From the NCBI GenBank assembly GCA_031426185.1, contig JANPKV010000389.1, positions 35,143-99,142 on the forward strand: 64,000 nt of DNA. Reading direction: 5' to 3'. Positions within the stretch are counted from its first letter, which is position 1. Each line of letters starts with the position of its first letter. Position numbers and translations under genes: made by a program. Below, piece after piece: positions 50,907-59,688 of this stretch. The stretch comes from JAJNPS01 sp031426185. GTDB taxonomy: Bacteria; Pseudomonadota; Alphaproteobacteria; Rhodobacterales; Rhodobacteraceae. The notes beneath the pieces were generated by a model. The model searched no databases. It saw only the letters and a list, made by a program, of their open reading frames with translations, and was not told the DNA's origin.

Positions 50907-51855
50907 CGGTCACCCCCAAAGCGGAAATCCCGCTCACCCTGGTTTCATCCTGCAAGAAAAGTGCCGCCCCTTCAATCAGGCCGCGCGCCCGGAACCCTTC
51001 CGCAGCGGCAAGGCCCGCATCGAGCGCTTGCGCCCGGTCATCTGCCGAAATCGGCGGCACCTCGACCGTGACCCGCCGGTCGCCAAGATCGCTGTCCGAT
51101 TGCAGGTCCCGCGCCGGACGCCGCAGGATGCCCGGATGATCAACGTCAACCGCATTCGCGATCATCGTCGCGGCGGCGTCCGCCATCGCCGCCGTCCGCG
51201 CGAGCACCGTCACCGCATCGGCGATACCAAACGAAAAACTGCGCCCCCGCCAGCCCGAAGTCGCAATTCCCCGGACCGGATCGCTTGCGCGCAGTGTCAC
51301 CCGGTCAAGCCCACCGGTGACCGCCAAAGCGCAGGTCAGGCTTTCATCAGGGCCGAGCCAGAGCGCGATGTCCCCGCCATTGTTGGCATAGGCTCGCACT
51401 ATCCCCGGGCCGACCAGCGCCGACAAGACATGCTCGGCCACGGCTCCCGCGACCGCCGCCATGGGGGTGAGGAAGGCAGGCCGGAACGGGGCCACTGCCG
51501 CTGTCATGCATCGGGCGATCACGCCTTCGACCCCGGCGCCGTCGGTGCGCAGGGCGGGAAGCTCGGCCACCAGTTCTTCTAGCACCGTCGCAAATCGCGC
51601 GGCCCCCCGCGCAAAGCCCGCCCGGACGGCTGAAGCCTCGCCAAATGCTTCGGCCACGATGTCGATCGGCCCGTGTTGCAAATGAAGGCGGCCATCGGGC
51701 AGGAGGGCCGCCATCGCGCTGCTTTTGGCGTAAGCATCGCGCCTTTTGACCAGCGCGGGCCTTTTGGCCAAAGCAGCAAGGGCCAGGCCGGGAACTTGCG
51801 GCTGTGCGCGCCAGTTGGGCTGTGTGGTTTCAGAGGCGCTTGTCACTGCGGCCAT
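50899..51855 (-). CDS. UPF0280-family protein (ApbE-like fold candidate)
   Basis: 318 residues, somewhat long for the family because of an N-terminal extension. Family blocks are LLPDGRLHLQHGPIDIVAEA, PMAAVAGAVAEHVLSALVGP and YANNGGDIALWLG. Members are thought to share the ApbE-type fold used for flavin transfer, but no reaction is established here. The ATG overlaps the reductase gene by 13 bases, so the two are co-translated; a flavin-handling role for the adjacent reductase is a reasonable guess. Confidence 0.85.
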   Translation of the reverse strand: MAAVTSASETTQPNWRAQPQVPGLALAALAKRPALVKRRDAYAKSSAMAALLPDGRLHLQHGPIDIVAEAFGEASAVRAGFARGAARFATVLEELVAELPALRTDGAGVEGVIARCMTAAVAPFRPAFLTPMAAVAGAVAEHVLSALVGPGIVRAYANNGGDIALWLGPDESLTCALAVTGGLDRVTLRASDPVRGIATSGWRGRSFSFGIADAVTVLARTAAMADAAATMIANAVDVDHPGILRRPARDLQSDSDLGDRRVTVEVPPISADDRAQALDAGLAAAEGFRARGLIEGAALFLQDETRVSGISALGVTGG

Positions 51856-53276
51856 GGGACGACCCTTGCGCTTGTCGGGTATTCCCCACCCTCGATCACC
51901 GACTGGTCCAGCGTGCGAATGCTTTCTTCGTGTCCGCCCATTGCCAGGTAAGCCTCACGCGGCAAGGTGAATTCCAAAGGTGCGACAAGCGCCGGGGTCG
52001 GCACGTAACCGAAAGCGCCTTTCGGCAGACGGGTCACGTCCACCATGAAAGTGATTCCGCCGCCCGGCCAGACGAACGTCTCGGCCCCGCCGCTGGTCAG
52101 CCGGGTGACCTGACCCTGCACCGACTGCGTCAGCCGCACCGGATTTCTCGTCACCCCCGCCCGCAGACTGCCCCCCGCGCCGCCCATGAAAAGGACCGTG
52201 CAGAGCGAGGGCTCGCAGTTTTCCGCGATCAGCTCGACCGATTTCCGCAAGCTTTCCGGCAGCGGCTGCGGCACCGGCTGCAACTGCGTATCGAGCACAT
52301 AATAGGCGTATTGCTCGCCCGTGGTGGACACCATCAAGAGCCGCAGCCCCGGCCGCGCGCCTTTCTTCGGGTTCCAGTCGCCCAGTATCTCCAGCGGATT
52401 GGTCAGCCGGGTTCCGCCCCAGCCTTGCCCCGGCTCCGAGACGCGGAAATAGCGGCCCGGCGTGGATCGGTGGCCCTTGATCTTGATGCCCGTCGGCTCC
52501 CAACCGATGACCTTTCCGGCCTGATGCTCGCTCACGACGCCGGTAATGTGGTCATCGACCACCACCACCTCGTCCACCAAGCCCTGCCACTGCACGGCAA
52601 ACATGCCGATCGTGGCCGATCCGCAGCCGACCCGCATCCGACGTTCCTGCACCCCATCCACGATGGGCGCAGATCCCGCCTGCACAATCACGCGGCTGCC
52701 GCCTTCGATCTCCATCTCAACCGCTTCGCCGTTGCAAAGCGCCAGCATGGCGGCGCACGTGACCCTGCCTTCCGCCTTGCTGCCGCCCGTCAGGTGATGG
52801 ACGCCCCCAAGCGACAGCATTTGCGAGCCGTATTCTGCGGTGGTCACATGGCCAACGGGCTCGCCCTGAACCCGGACGACCGCCCCTTCGCTCCCCAGAA
52901 AGCGGTCGGTGTCGACCTTCACCTTGACCCCGCAATAGGAAAAGATCGCTTCGGTCACGACGGTGATCATGTCCGCGCCATCTATCCGCGAGGACACGAT
53001 AAAGGGCGCGGGCTTGTAGTCGGGATAGGTCGTGCCTGCGCCGATCCCGGTGACAAAGGCATCGGCCGGCACGGGCGAGCCGTCCCAGTCCCGCAGGGCA
53101 AAAGGGACCACCCGACCTTTCGCTTCGACGGTATGCGACAGCATCACAACCGGATCGGTCCGCACGATCCGGCCACCCTCATTGGCATAGCGGTCGCAGG
53201 CCCCGGTCTGGCCGGGCGCGATGTAGCACATCACCGGGCAGGCATCGCAGCGGATCTTTTCGGGCGCGTCGGTCAC
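51843..53276 (-). CDS. 6-hydroxynicotinate reductase homologue (iron-sulfur enzyme)
   Basis: 477 residues. A ferredoxin-like Cys cluster opens the protein: RCDACPVMC plus GACDRY, giving Cys10, Cys13, Cys17 and Cys27 for a [4Fe-4S] centre. The remainder (FSYCGVKVKVDTDRFLG, GGVHHLTGGSKAEGRVTC, TRLTNPLEILGDWNPKKG) matches what I know of 6-hydroxynicotinate reductase of Eubacterium barkeri and proteins so annotated in Rhodobacterales. That enzyme reduces the hydroxylated pyridine ring with ferredoxin. The GTG at 53276 follows GGAGGG by 5 bases; the longer frame crosses a palindromic element and is rejected. Confidence 0.88.
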   Translation of the reverse strand: MTDAPEKIRCDACPVMCYIAPGQTGACDRYANEGGRIVRTDPVVMLSHTVEAKGRVVPFALRDWDGSPVPADAFVTGIGAGTTYPDYKPAPFIVSSRIDGADMITVVTEAIFSYCGVKVKVDTDRFLGSEGAVVRVQGEPVGHVTTAEYGSQMLSLGGVHHLTGGSKAEGRVTCAAMLALCNGEAVEMEIEGGSRVIVQAGSAPIVDGVQERRMRVGCGSATIGMFAVQWQGLVDEVVVVDDHITGVVSEHQAGKVIGWEPTGIKIKGHRSTPGRYFRVSEPGQGWGGTRLTNPLEILGDWNPKKGARPGLRLLMVSTTGEQYAYYVLDTQLQPVPQPLPESLRKSVELIAENCEPSLCTVLFMGGAGGSLRAGVTRNPVRLTQSVQGQVTRLTSGGAETFVWPGGGITFMVDVTRLPKGAFGYVPTPALVAPLEFTLPREAYLAMGGHEESIRTLDQSVIEGGEYPTSARVVPWPQ

Positions 53277-53288
53277 TTTGACCCTCCG

Positions 53289-53306
53289 CCGGGGGCCGGC
53301 CCCCGG
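53289..53306. repeat. Perfect 18-bp GC palindrome, REP-like intergenic element
   Basis: CCGGGGGCCGGCCCCCGG is its own reverse complement and is followed by GACCCCCGGGATATTT. The GACCCCCGGGATATTT tail is, from memory, common in Rhodobacterales intergenic regions. It lies between the Mo-hydroxylase large-subunit stop (53350) and the reductase start (53276), so on the transcript it folds just before the reductase ribosome site. Confidence 0.65.
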
Positions 53307-53349
53307 ACCCCCGGGATATTTGCGGACAGGAGATGAGGCTTTGTGTGCA

Positions 53350-56013
53350 TCATGACCTGCTTGTGATGGCGGCGCGCAGGCGGTGTGGCAGCGCGGGGAC
53401 TTGCGTGATCTCGACGCCCGTCGCATGGCGGATCGCGTTCAGGATGGCCGGCGCGGTCGGGATCAGCACATGCTCGCCCAAGCCCTTGGCTCCGAATGGA
53501 CCTTCGGGATCTGGCACCTCGATCAACAGGCTTTCGATGGGGGGCACGTCGCCGAATGTGGGGATCAGATAGTCGTGCAGGTTCTCTGTCCGGTTGGGCA
53601 GGTACTCTTCCATCAGCGCAAGGCCGATGCCCTGCGCAATGCCGCCCTCGATCTGGCCCCGGGCGAGCATGGGATTGATCGCGCGGCCAAGGTCATGGGC
53701 GGCGGTGATCTTCAGCAGGCGGACCGTGCCCAGCGTCTGGTCTACGTCCAGTTCGACCAACTGTGCGCCATAGCCGTAAACGGCGTAAGGCGTGCCCTGG
53801 CCGTTTGCATCAAGCCTTGTGGTGGGTGGATCATAAGTCGCCTCGGCCGACAGTGCGAGGCCGTGGGGATCACGGGGCAGGCCGGCAAGGTCGATCCGGG
53901 TTGACGTCGCCCCGGCGCGAACAACGAGCGAGGCAGCCTCAAGCGCCAGAACTGCGTCTTGGCCTGCATTGGCCCGGCGCAGGATCGCAGTGCGTAAAGC
54001 CTCTGCCGCCGCCTTGGCAGCCCGCCCCGAGACAAAGGTCTGCCGACTGGCCGAGGATTTTCCGGCATCGGGGGTCAGCGCGGTATCAGGCCCGATCAGG
54101 CGAAAGGTCGCCAGCGGCAGGCCCAGGGCTTCTGCCGCGATCTGGGCGATGACGGTGTTTGAGCCCTGTCCGATATCCGTGGCACCCTGATGCAGGACCA
54201 CCTCGCCCTGATGCGATATCCCGATGCGGATGGTCGACGGGTTCGGCAACGCGGTGTTTCCGCAGCCATACCAGCATGACGCGACGCCGACACCCCGCCC
54301 CGGGCCGGCCTCGGCCAGAGCGCGCACCCAATGTGGGCGCAGGGCAGTCAGGCATTCGTGGATGCCCGTCGCCCGCAGGGCTTGCCCAGTTGCCGTGACA
54401 TCGCCATCGCGCAAGGCGTTCAGGATCCGGAACTCCAGCCGGTCGATTTTGGCCTTTTCGGCCAGCCGGTCATAGAGCGTCTCTTGCCAAAGCGCCCCTT
54501 GCGGCACGCCAAACCCCCGGAACGCTCCGGAAACGGGGCCATGGGTGTGGATCGCCCGCGCCTTGGCCATGACGTTCGGTGTGAGATAGGGCCCTGATAC
54601 ATGCACCGGAACGCGGTTCGCCACCGTCGGGCCCCAGCTGGAATAGGCCCCGGTGTTGAACAGGCCCTCGAATTCCACCGCTGTGATCTTGCCATGGGCA
54701 TCGCATCCGATCCGCCCCTGCATTTCCGCCGGATGGCGCTTGGTGGTCGAGGTCATGCTTTCCTGGCGCGAATAGACCATCCGGCTGGGCCGACCGGTAT
54801 TCAGCGTCACCAGTCCGATCAAAGGCTGCAGCGAAATGTCGAGTTTGGATCCGAACCCGCCACCCACCGCCGACGGGATGATCCTGACCCGCTCCATCGG
54901 CAGCCCAAGGATCGCTGCCGTGTCTTCGCGGTCCATCGCGGGGGCCTGCGTGCAGGCGCGGATGACAAGCGTGTCACCGTCCATCCATGCAGCACCTGCT
55001 TCGGGCTCGATATAGGCATGTTCGACAAAGGCCGTGGTCATGGTTCCGGTGACGACATGCGCGCTTGTTGCCAGCGCTGCGGCGGCATCGCCCTTGATCA
55101 CACGCCCTTCGATCAAAAGATTGCCGGGGCGACCCGGATGCAAGGGTTCGGCCCCTTCCGCCTCTTGCGGCGTGGTCACGGCCGGCAGGGGCTCCCAATG
55201 GACGGGAAAGCCGGAAAGGTCGGGCTCCGTCCCCGGCTCAAACGCCACCAAAGCCACGCATTCCCCCCGGAACCGGGCGGGGGACGGCGCAATTGCGGGC
55301 TGGTCGGCGAAGGGTGGGATGACGGAAAACGCATTGCGACCGGGGATATCGGCCGCGGTAAAGATCGCCGCAACGCCAGGGCGACTGCGGAACGCCTGAA
55401 GCGCGCCGATCTGAAAGGCCGCGTGAGCATAAGGCGAGCGGATGGCTTTCACGACCAGCGCGCCTGTGGGCCACTCGTCGGCGCCAAAGCTGTCACCGGC
55501 AACCTTGGCCGCGCCATCCAGCCGCTGGACAGAAGCCCCAACCCCGCCCTCCGACACCACCGTCTCAGCGCCTTGTCCTGCCGAAACGACGGCCGCGATG
55601 ATGCTGCGATAGCCCGTGCAGCGGCATAGGACGCCGCCAAGCGCGGTTTCCACCTCCTTGCTCGAAGGCTGGGCGTTCCGCGTAAGCAACTCGGCCGCCG
55701 TCAGCAGCATTCCCGGGGTGCATATCCCGCATTGCGCCGCACCATGGGCCTGGAAACTGGCGCGCAGGCGGACGAGTTCCGGCGTCGCCGCTTCGATGGT
55801 CGTCACGTGGCGCCCGGCGACGCGGGTGGCAGGGGTGAGGCAGGCGCAGACCGCTTCACCGTCCAAAAGCACGGTACAGGCCCCGCAATCGCCCGCGTCG
55901 CAGCCAACTTTGGTGCCGGTCTTGCCCAGCCGCTCGCGCAGGGTTTCCGACAGCCGCTCGGTCGGAGGGGCGTCCACCGTCACGCGTGCATTGTTCAGCG
56001 TGAAGGAGATCAT
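53350..56013 (-). CDS. Molybdenum hydroxylase with fused [2Fe-2S] and Mo-cofactor subunits (xanthine dehydrogenase family)
   Basis: 887 residues joining two normally separate subunits. Residues 1-150 are the iron-sulfur subunit: first cluster Cys38, Cys43, Cys46, Cys58 and second cluster Cys95, Cys98, Cys130, Cys132 (QCGICTPGMLL, LCRCTGYRS). From about 165 on is the Mo-binding large subunit: GGGFGSKLD, SGAFRGFGVPQG, ATDIGQGSNT and the catalytic Glu in FGAKGLGEHV. The active-site loop is of xanthine/nicotinate dehydrogenase type, not the CO dehydrogenase Cys type. The ATG overlaps the FAD-subunit stop (ATGA). It would hydroxylate an N-heterocycle with water. The longer frame to 57105 is a shadow. 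Confidence 0.94.
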   Translation of the reverse strand: MISFTLNNARVTVDAPPTERLSETLRERLGKTGTKVGCDAGDCGACTVLLDGEAVCACLTPATRVAGRHVTTIEAATPELVRLRASFQAHGAAQCGICTPGMLLTAAELLTRNAQPSSKEVETALGGVLCRCTGYRSIIAAVVSAGQGAETVVSEGGVGASVQRLDGAAKVAGDSFGADEWPTGALVVKAIRSPYAHAAFQIGALQAFRSRPGVAAIFTAADIPGRNAFSVIPPFADQPAIAPSPARFRGECVALVAFEPGTEPDLSGFPVHWEPLPAVTTPQEAEGAEPLHPGRPGNLLIEGRVIKGDAAAALATSAHVVTGTMTTAFVEHAYIEPEAGAAWMDGDTLVIRACTQAPAMDREDTAAILGLPMERVRIIPSAVGGGFGSKLDISLQPLIGLVTLNTGRPSRMVYSRQESMTSTTKRHPAEMQGRIGCDAHGKITAVEFEGLFNTGAYSSWGPTVANRVPVHVSGPYLTPNVMAKARAIHTHGPVSGAFRGFGVPQGALWQETLYDRLAEKAKIDRLEFRILNALRDGDVTATGQALRATGIHECLTALRPHWVRALAEAGPGRGVGVASCWYGCGNTALPNPSTIRIGISHQGEVVLHQGATDIGQGSNTVIAQIAAEALGLPLATFRLIGPDTALTPDAGKSSASRQTFVSGRAAKAAAEALRTAILRRANAGQDAVLALEAASLVVRAGATSTRIDLAGLPRDPHGLALSAEATYDPPTTRLDANGQGTPYAVYGYGAQLVELDVDQTLGTVRLLKITAAHDLGRAINPMLARGQIEGGIAQGIGLALMEEYLPNRTENLHDYLIPTFGDVPPIESLLIEVPDPEGPFGAKGLGEHVLIPTAPAILNAIRHATGVEITQVPALPHRLRAAITSRS

Positions 56014-56837
56014 CCAAGCGCCTCCATCACCGCACGGCGGACCAATTCCACTGCGGCCTCGTGCCGGTAAGCCGACGTCGCCCTGACGTCGTCGATAGGT
56101 GCAAGTGCAACCTGCACGTCCGGGGCGGAAATCCTGCCAACTGCATCGGCCACAGGACAGCCGCGCAGCGCCGCTTCGACCAGGGGCAACCGGGCCGCAA
56201 CCGCCGAACAGGACCCGACCGCCACCGCAGCCTCGGACACGCGCCCGCGCTCGACCACAAGCCGCGCCGCCACCATGGCAATGGAGATGACCAGATGGGT
56301 CCGCGCGCCAAGTTTCACAAACGCCGACCTCCCGCGCAAGGCACTGTCGGGGATCACGACGGCAGCCAATATCTCGCCCGGTGCCAGCGCGATCTTTCGC
56401 GGGCCAAGGAGGAAATCCGTGATGGCAAGCCGTCGGGTTCCGGTTGCCGAAAGCAGCTCGACTTCTGCATCCATTGCCAGAAGCGGCGGCACCCCGTCGG
56501 CAGCGGGCGAGGCGTTGCAGAGATTGCCGCCAAGCGTGCCCGCATTCTGTATCTGCCGCCCGCCGACCTGAAGTGCTGCCTGCTGAAGCGCGCGGCAGGC
56601 CTCGGGCAGATCGGCGGCAGCAATCACCGACCAGGGCGTCGCAGCACCGATCCGCAGACCGCCGCCTCGCCTGATCCCGGCGAAACCAGGCAAAGCCGTC
56701 ACATCCAGCAAAGATCCTGCGAGGCACGACCCGGCACCAGGGTAAAGATCCGTCCCACCCGCCAGCACCCGCCAGCCGCCCCCGGCCATCAGCCGCAGCG
56801 CATCTGTCACCGTGTCGGGGCGGGCATAGTCCGGCAT
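56010..56837 (-). CDS. Molybdenum hydroxylase FAD-binding subunit (CoxM/XdhB type)
   Basis: 275 residues. FAD-binding blocks LAGGTDLYPGA, GGRQIQNAGTLGGNLCNASP and FVKLGARTHLVISIAMVAAR are typical of the medium subunit that passes electrons from the Fe-S clusters to FAD and then to an acceptor. The ATG at 56837 (MPDYARPDTVTDAL) matches the family start; an ATG at 56855 adds six residues but abuts a likely operator and lacks a ribosome site. First gene of the heterocycle operon, divergent from marR. Confidence 0.93.
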   Translation of the reverse strand: MPDYARPDTVTDALRLMAGGGWRVLAGGTDLYPGAGSCLAGSLLDVTALPGFAGIRRGGGLRIGAATPWSVIAAADLPEACRALQQAALQVGGRQIQNAGTLGGNLCNASPAADGVPPLLAMDAEVELLSATGTRRLAITDFLLGPRKIALAPGEILAAVVIPDSALRGRSAFVKLGARTHLVISIAMVAARLVVERGRVSEAAVAVGSCSAVAARLPLVEAALRGCPVADAVGRISAPDVQVALAPIDDVRATSAYRHEAAVELVRRAVMEALG

Positions 56838-56855
56838 CACTGGCCCTGAATTCAT

Positions 56856-56869
56856 TTGTATAGAAACAA
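56856..56869. promoter_or_regulatory. Candidate MarR operator
   Basis: TTGTATAGAAACAA forms an inverted repeat TTGT-N6-ACAA in the 100-bp divergent region between marR and the Mo-hydroxylase operon. Site length and position suit a MarR-family dimer controlling both promoters. Low-complexity A/T in an otherwise GC-rich region supports a regulatory role. Confidence 0.5.
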
Positions 56870-56937
56870 GGTTGCGGCCAAGTTTTGCGCCTGTCAACAG
56901 TCTTGCAAGGCCGAACCACAGCGCGTATCGAACTTGG

Positions 56938-57357
56938 ATGAATGGGGCTGAGCCTTATCGCCTTGATGACCAGATCGGCTTTGTCCTGCGGCGCGTGACG
57001 CAGCGACATCTGGCGATCTTTGCCGCCGCCATCCCCGAGGTCACCACCACACAGTTCGCGGTCCTTGCCAGGCTCTTGGAAACCGGGCCGCAATCGCAAA
57101 ACCATCTTGGCCGAGCCACTGCGATGGATGCGGCGACGATAAAGGGCGTTGTGGGCAGGCTGGCAAAGCTTGGCTATGTCGCCACGGCGGCTGACCCGGA
57201 CGACCGTCGTCGCCTGACGGTTACCCTGACCGATGTCGGAGCGGCGCTCTTTGAAGCGCGGGCGGCAACCGCGCTTCAGGTGTCGGCGGACACTCTGGCC
57301 CCCTTGTCACCCGAGGAACGTATCACGCTCAAGGCCCTCTTGGCCCGCCTGGCCTGA
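56938..57357 (+). CDS. MarR-family transcriptional regulator
   Basis: 139 residues. Winged-helix HTH of the MarR type: VTTTQFAVLARLLETGPQSQ, LGRATAMDAATIKGVVGRLA (recognition helix) and the wing DPDDRRRLTVTLTDVG. The ATG at 56938 gives MNGAEPYRLDDQIGFVLRR; frames extending to 56872 enter the operator region. MarR proteins usually repress adjacent divergent catabolic operons until an aromatic ligand binds, which fits the neighbouring Mo-hydroxylase genes. Confidence 0.92.
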   Translation: MNGAEPYRLDDQIGFVLRRVTQRHLAIFAAAIPEVTTTQFAVLARLLETGPQSQNHLGRATAMDAATIKGVVGRLAKLGYVATAADPDDRRRLTVTLTDVGAALFEARAATALQVSADTLAPLSPEERITLKALLARLA

Positions 57358-57521
57358 GCGCAGTGGGTGGAGTGGGCATTTGGCCGGCGCGACCACGGGG
57401 CAGCGGCGAGATCCCCCAATAGATCCGTGAAACGACTTGGCCGACCTGTCGCATTGTTTGTGCCGCCGGCTGCGGTCGCTTCATCGGACGCCTTTCCTGC
57501 CTCGCCTCTCCCCTGCGCGCA

Positions 57522-59150
57522 TCAATGCGGAGGGTCGGCATGGCGCAGCGCGATATCGGCGTGGGAGCCGGCGCTCTGGCGTTCGATCATGCGGTGGACG
57601 AGAGGCGGCGAGGATCCCCGATGCAGGCGCAGCAAGGTGTCGGAGACTGCGGCATCGGCGACCGTGCGGCGCATGTTGTGCCGCAGGTAGTCCTCCCAGG
57701 TGGCGACGTGGTAGCTTTCGGTCCACATGTCCGGATGTTCCAGATCGCGCAAAAGCACCCATTGCCGCGCTCCATCGCGCCTGCGGATCCGGCGGCGTTC
57801 GGTCATGGCGGCAAGGAAGACCGTGATGTCCGCTGGATCGATGTGATAGTCGATCATGACCAGGATCGGGCCACTGCGCGGGCGCAGGTCAAGCTGAAGC
57901 TCCGGCGCGCGGAACCGGTCCAGCGGCGACAGATCGATGTCCGCAAAAGACGGTAACGGCAGGCGCAGCCCGACGAACGCCCCCGCAACCAGCCACAGCG
58001 CCGCGAGCAAAAGCGCCCGCGGGATCCCGATCGCCCCGGCGACCAGGCCCCAAAGCGCGCTGCCCGCAGCCATCCCCCCGAAAGCCGCCATCTGGTAAAA
58101 CGCAAGTGTGCGGCCCAGGACCCAGCGCGGCGAGGAAAGCTGCACCGTGACGTTGAAAAGCGACAGCGTCATGACCCAGGCCGCCCCCGCCAGCGCCACA
58201 GCGGGCAAGCCCGTCCAGAGGCTTGAGCTGACCGCAAGCACGACAAGGGCAAGCGCAAAGCACGCAAAGCCAAGCCGGATGACGCCTTCGCCCCCAAGTC
58301 GGATACGTATCGCCGCATTTGCAAAGCCGCCGCCAAGCGCCCCCAGTCCTAACGCGCCGAGCATCAGGCCATAGGTCACGGCGTCGCCGTTCATCCGGTC
58401 ACGCGCGACGATGGGAAGCAGCGCCATCACGCTCACCGCGCCAAGCCCGAACAGACACGAGCGCAGCATCACGCGCATCAGGTTGGGTGACAGCAGGACA
58501 TAGCGAAGCCCGGCCGGAACCGCCATCGCGAAGGGTTCTCGGGGCAGGGTCTGGGCCGGTGTGGCGGGCTTCCACCACCAGATTGCGGCGATGATAGGGA
58601 AGTAGGAGATGGCGTTGACCAGGAAGGCCGCCGCGGCACCAAAGGCCGCGACAATCGCACCGCCCGCAGCGGGGCCGATCGAACGCATGAGATTGAACCC
58701 CATGCTGTTGAGAGAGACCGCCTCGGGGACCTCGTCGCGGGGGACAAGTTCGCCGACCGAAGCCTGCCAGGACGGGTTGTAGAAAGCCCCCCCGATGCCG
58801 ATCACGAATGTGAAGGCGAGCAGCGACCATTCGTTCAGTACCCCTGTCCGCGCGGCCAGAACGAGGCATACCGAAGTGACCCCCATCAGTATCAGGGCGG
58901 CAAGCATCACGCGCCGGCGGTCAAAGCTGTCGGCCAGTGCGCCCGCTGCAAGGGCAAAGATCAGGATGGGCAGCGTCCCCGAGGCTTGCACAAGGGCGAT
59001 GAGGCCGGGCGACGACGTTAGTGACGTCATCGTCCATGCAGCGGCGACACCCTGCACCAATCCGCCAAAGTTCGACATCTGAGATGCGGCCCAAAAGCGC
59101 CGGAAATCTGCGTGCCGGAGCGGTTTGAGGGCGGAGGGGCGGTCGACCAT
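57522..59150 (-). CDS. MFS transporter with C-terminal soluble domain (MFS_3/EntS-like)
   Basis: 542 residues: twelve predicted spans (about 15-405) and a soluble C-terminal domain (about 430-542). LRHADFRRFWAASQMSNFGG at the N-terminus, ADSFDRRRVMLAAL (cytoplasmic loop 2-3) and IGGAFYNPSWQASVGELVP are typical of the EntS-like group. The C-terminal part (VMIDYHIDPADITVFLAAMT, ATWEDYLRHNMRRT) resembles a ferredoxin-like monooxygenase fold often fused in this subfamily. Substrate unknown. Convergent with marR. Confidence 0.9.
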   Translation of the reverse strand: MVDRPSALKPLRHADFRRFWAASQMSNFGGLVQGVAAAWTMTSLTSSPGLIALVQASGTLPILIFALAAGALADSFDRRRVMLAALILMGVTSVCLVLAARTGVLNEWSLLAFTFVIGIGGAFYNPSWQASVGELVPRDEVPEAVSLNSMGFNLMRSIGPAAGGAIVAAFGAAAAFLVNAISYFPIIAAIWWWKPATPAQTLPREPFAMAVPAGLRYVLLSPNLMRVMLRSCLFGLGAVSVMALLPIVARDRMNGDAVTYGLMLGALGLGALGGGFANAAIRIRLGGEGVIRLGFACFALALVVLAVSSSLWTGLPAVALAGAAWVMTLSLFNVTVQLSSPRWVLGRTLAFYQMAAFGGMAAGSALWGLVAGAIGIPRALLLAALWLVAGAFVGLRLPLPSFADIDLSPLDRFRAPELQLDLRPRSGPILVMIDYHIDPADITVFLAAMTERRRIRRRDGARQWVLLRDLEHPDMWTESYHVATWEDYLRHNMRRTVADAAVSDTLLRLHRGSSPPLVHRMIERQSAGSHADIALRHADPPH

Positions 59151-59343
59151 TGTGATACTCCGCAGCGATTGAGCCCCGCCCGGGCAGAAAGGTCAAGCCG
59201 GCAGGCGCACAGATTCCTGCGGGTTTCCGGCAAAGGCCGCATCGGCAACGATCGCGCGTCTGTTCGGGTTGCAGCCGAGGCACCGCGACGGGCTGGAAGC
59301 GTAAACGCCACCGGCAATGGCCACGGACCTGGATCCGACGGGT

Positions 59344-59688
59344 CTATCTCGCCCGAAGAACCGCCGAACCAATGCGGGCGCGCACATCCGGCGGTTCCGC
59401 CGCCACGGCACGGGCAATTGCAAAAAGGTCTTGTCGGGCCGCGTGCAGCTTGTCGATCAGGGCGACGACCACTGGCAGCGCAGCATCGTCCAGGTCAAGA
59501 TCCTCTGCCAGATCGCACAGCACCTGCATCCGCGCGACGTCATCCTGCCGGAAGACAAGACGCGTGACCTCGTTGTCAGCCCGGCGCAGAGGAACGACGA
59601 CCTCCGTCTCGATGAAGGCGACAAGACGCGTGCGCGTGAGACCAGGGACGGTGGCAATGACTTCGTCTTCGGTCAGGTGGTCGGTCAT
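59344..59688 (-). CDS. cbpM: Chaperone modulator CbpM
   Basis: 114 residues, CbpM/MerR-like helical protein that inhibits and modulates the DnaJ homologue CbpA. TRTRLVAFIETEVVVPLRR and FRQDDVARMQVLCDLAEDLD match the family. Its ATG overlaps the cbpA stop (ATGA), the conserved cbpA-cbpM pairing. Confidence 0.88.
   Translation of the reverse strand: MTDHLTEDEVIATVPGLTRTRLVAFIETEVVVPLRRADNEVTRLVFRQDDVARMQVLCDLAEDLDLDDAALPVVVALIDKLHAARQDLFAIARAVAAEPPDVRARIGSAVLRAR

Noticed and set aside
56014..57105. N-terminal extension of the Mo-hydroxylase open frame
   Set aside because: It runs out of frame through the FAD-subunit gene; the ATG at 56013 opens the Fe-S domain exactly.
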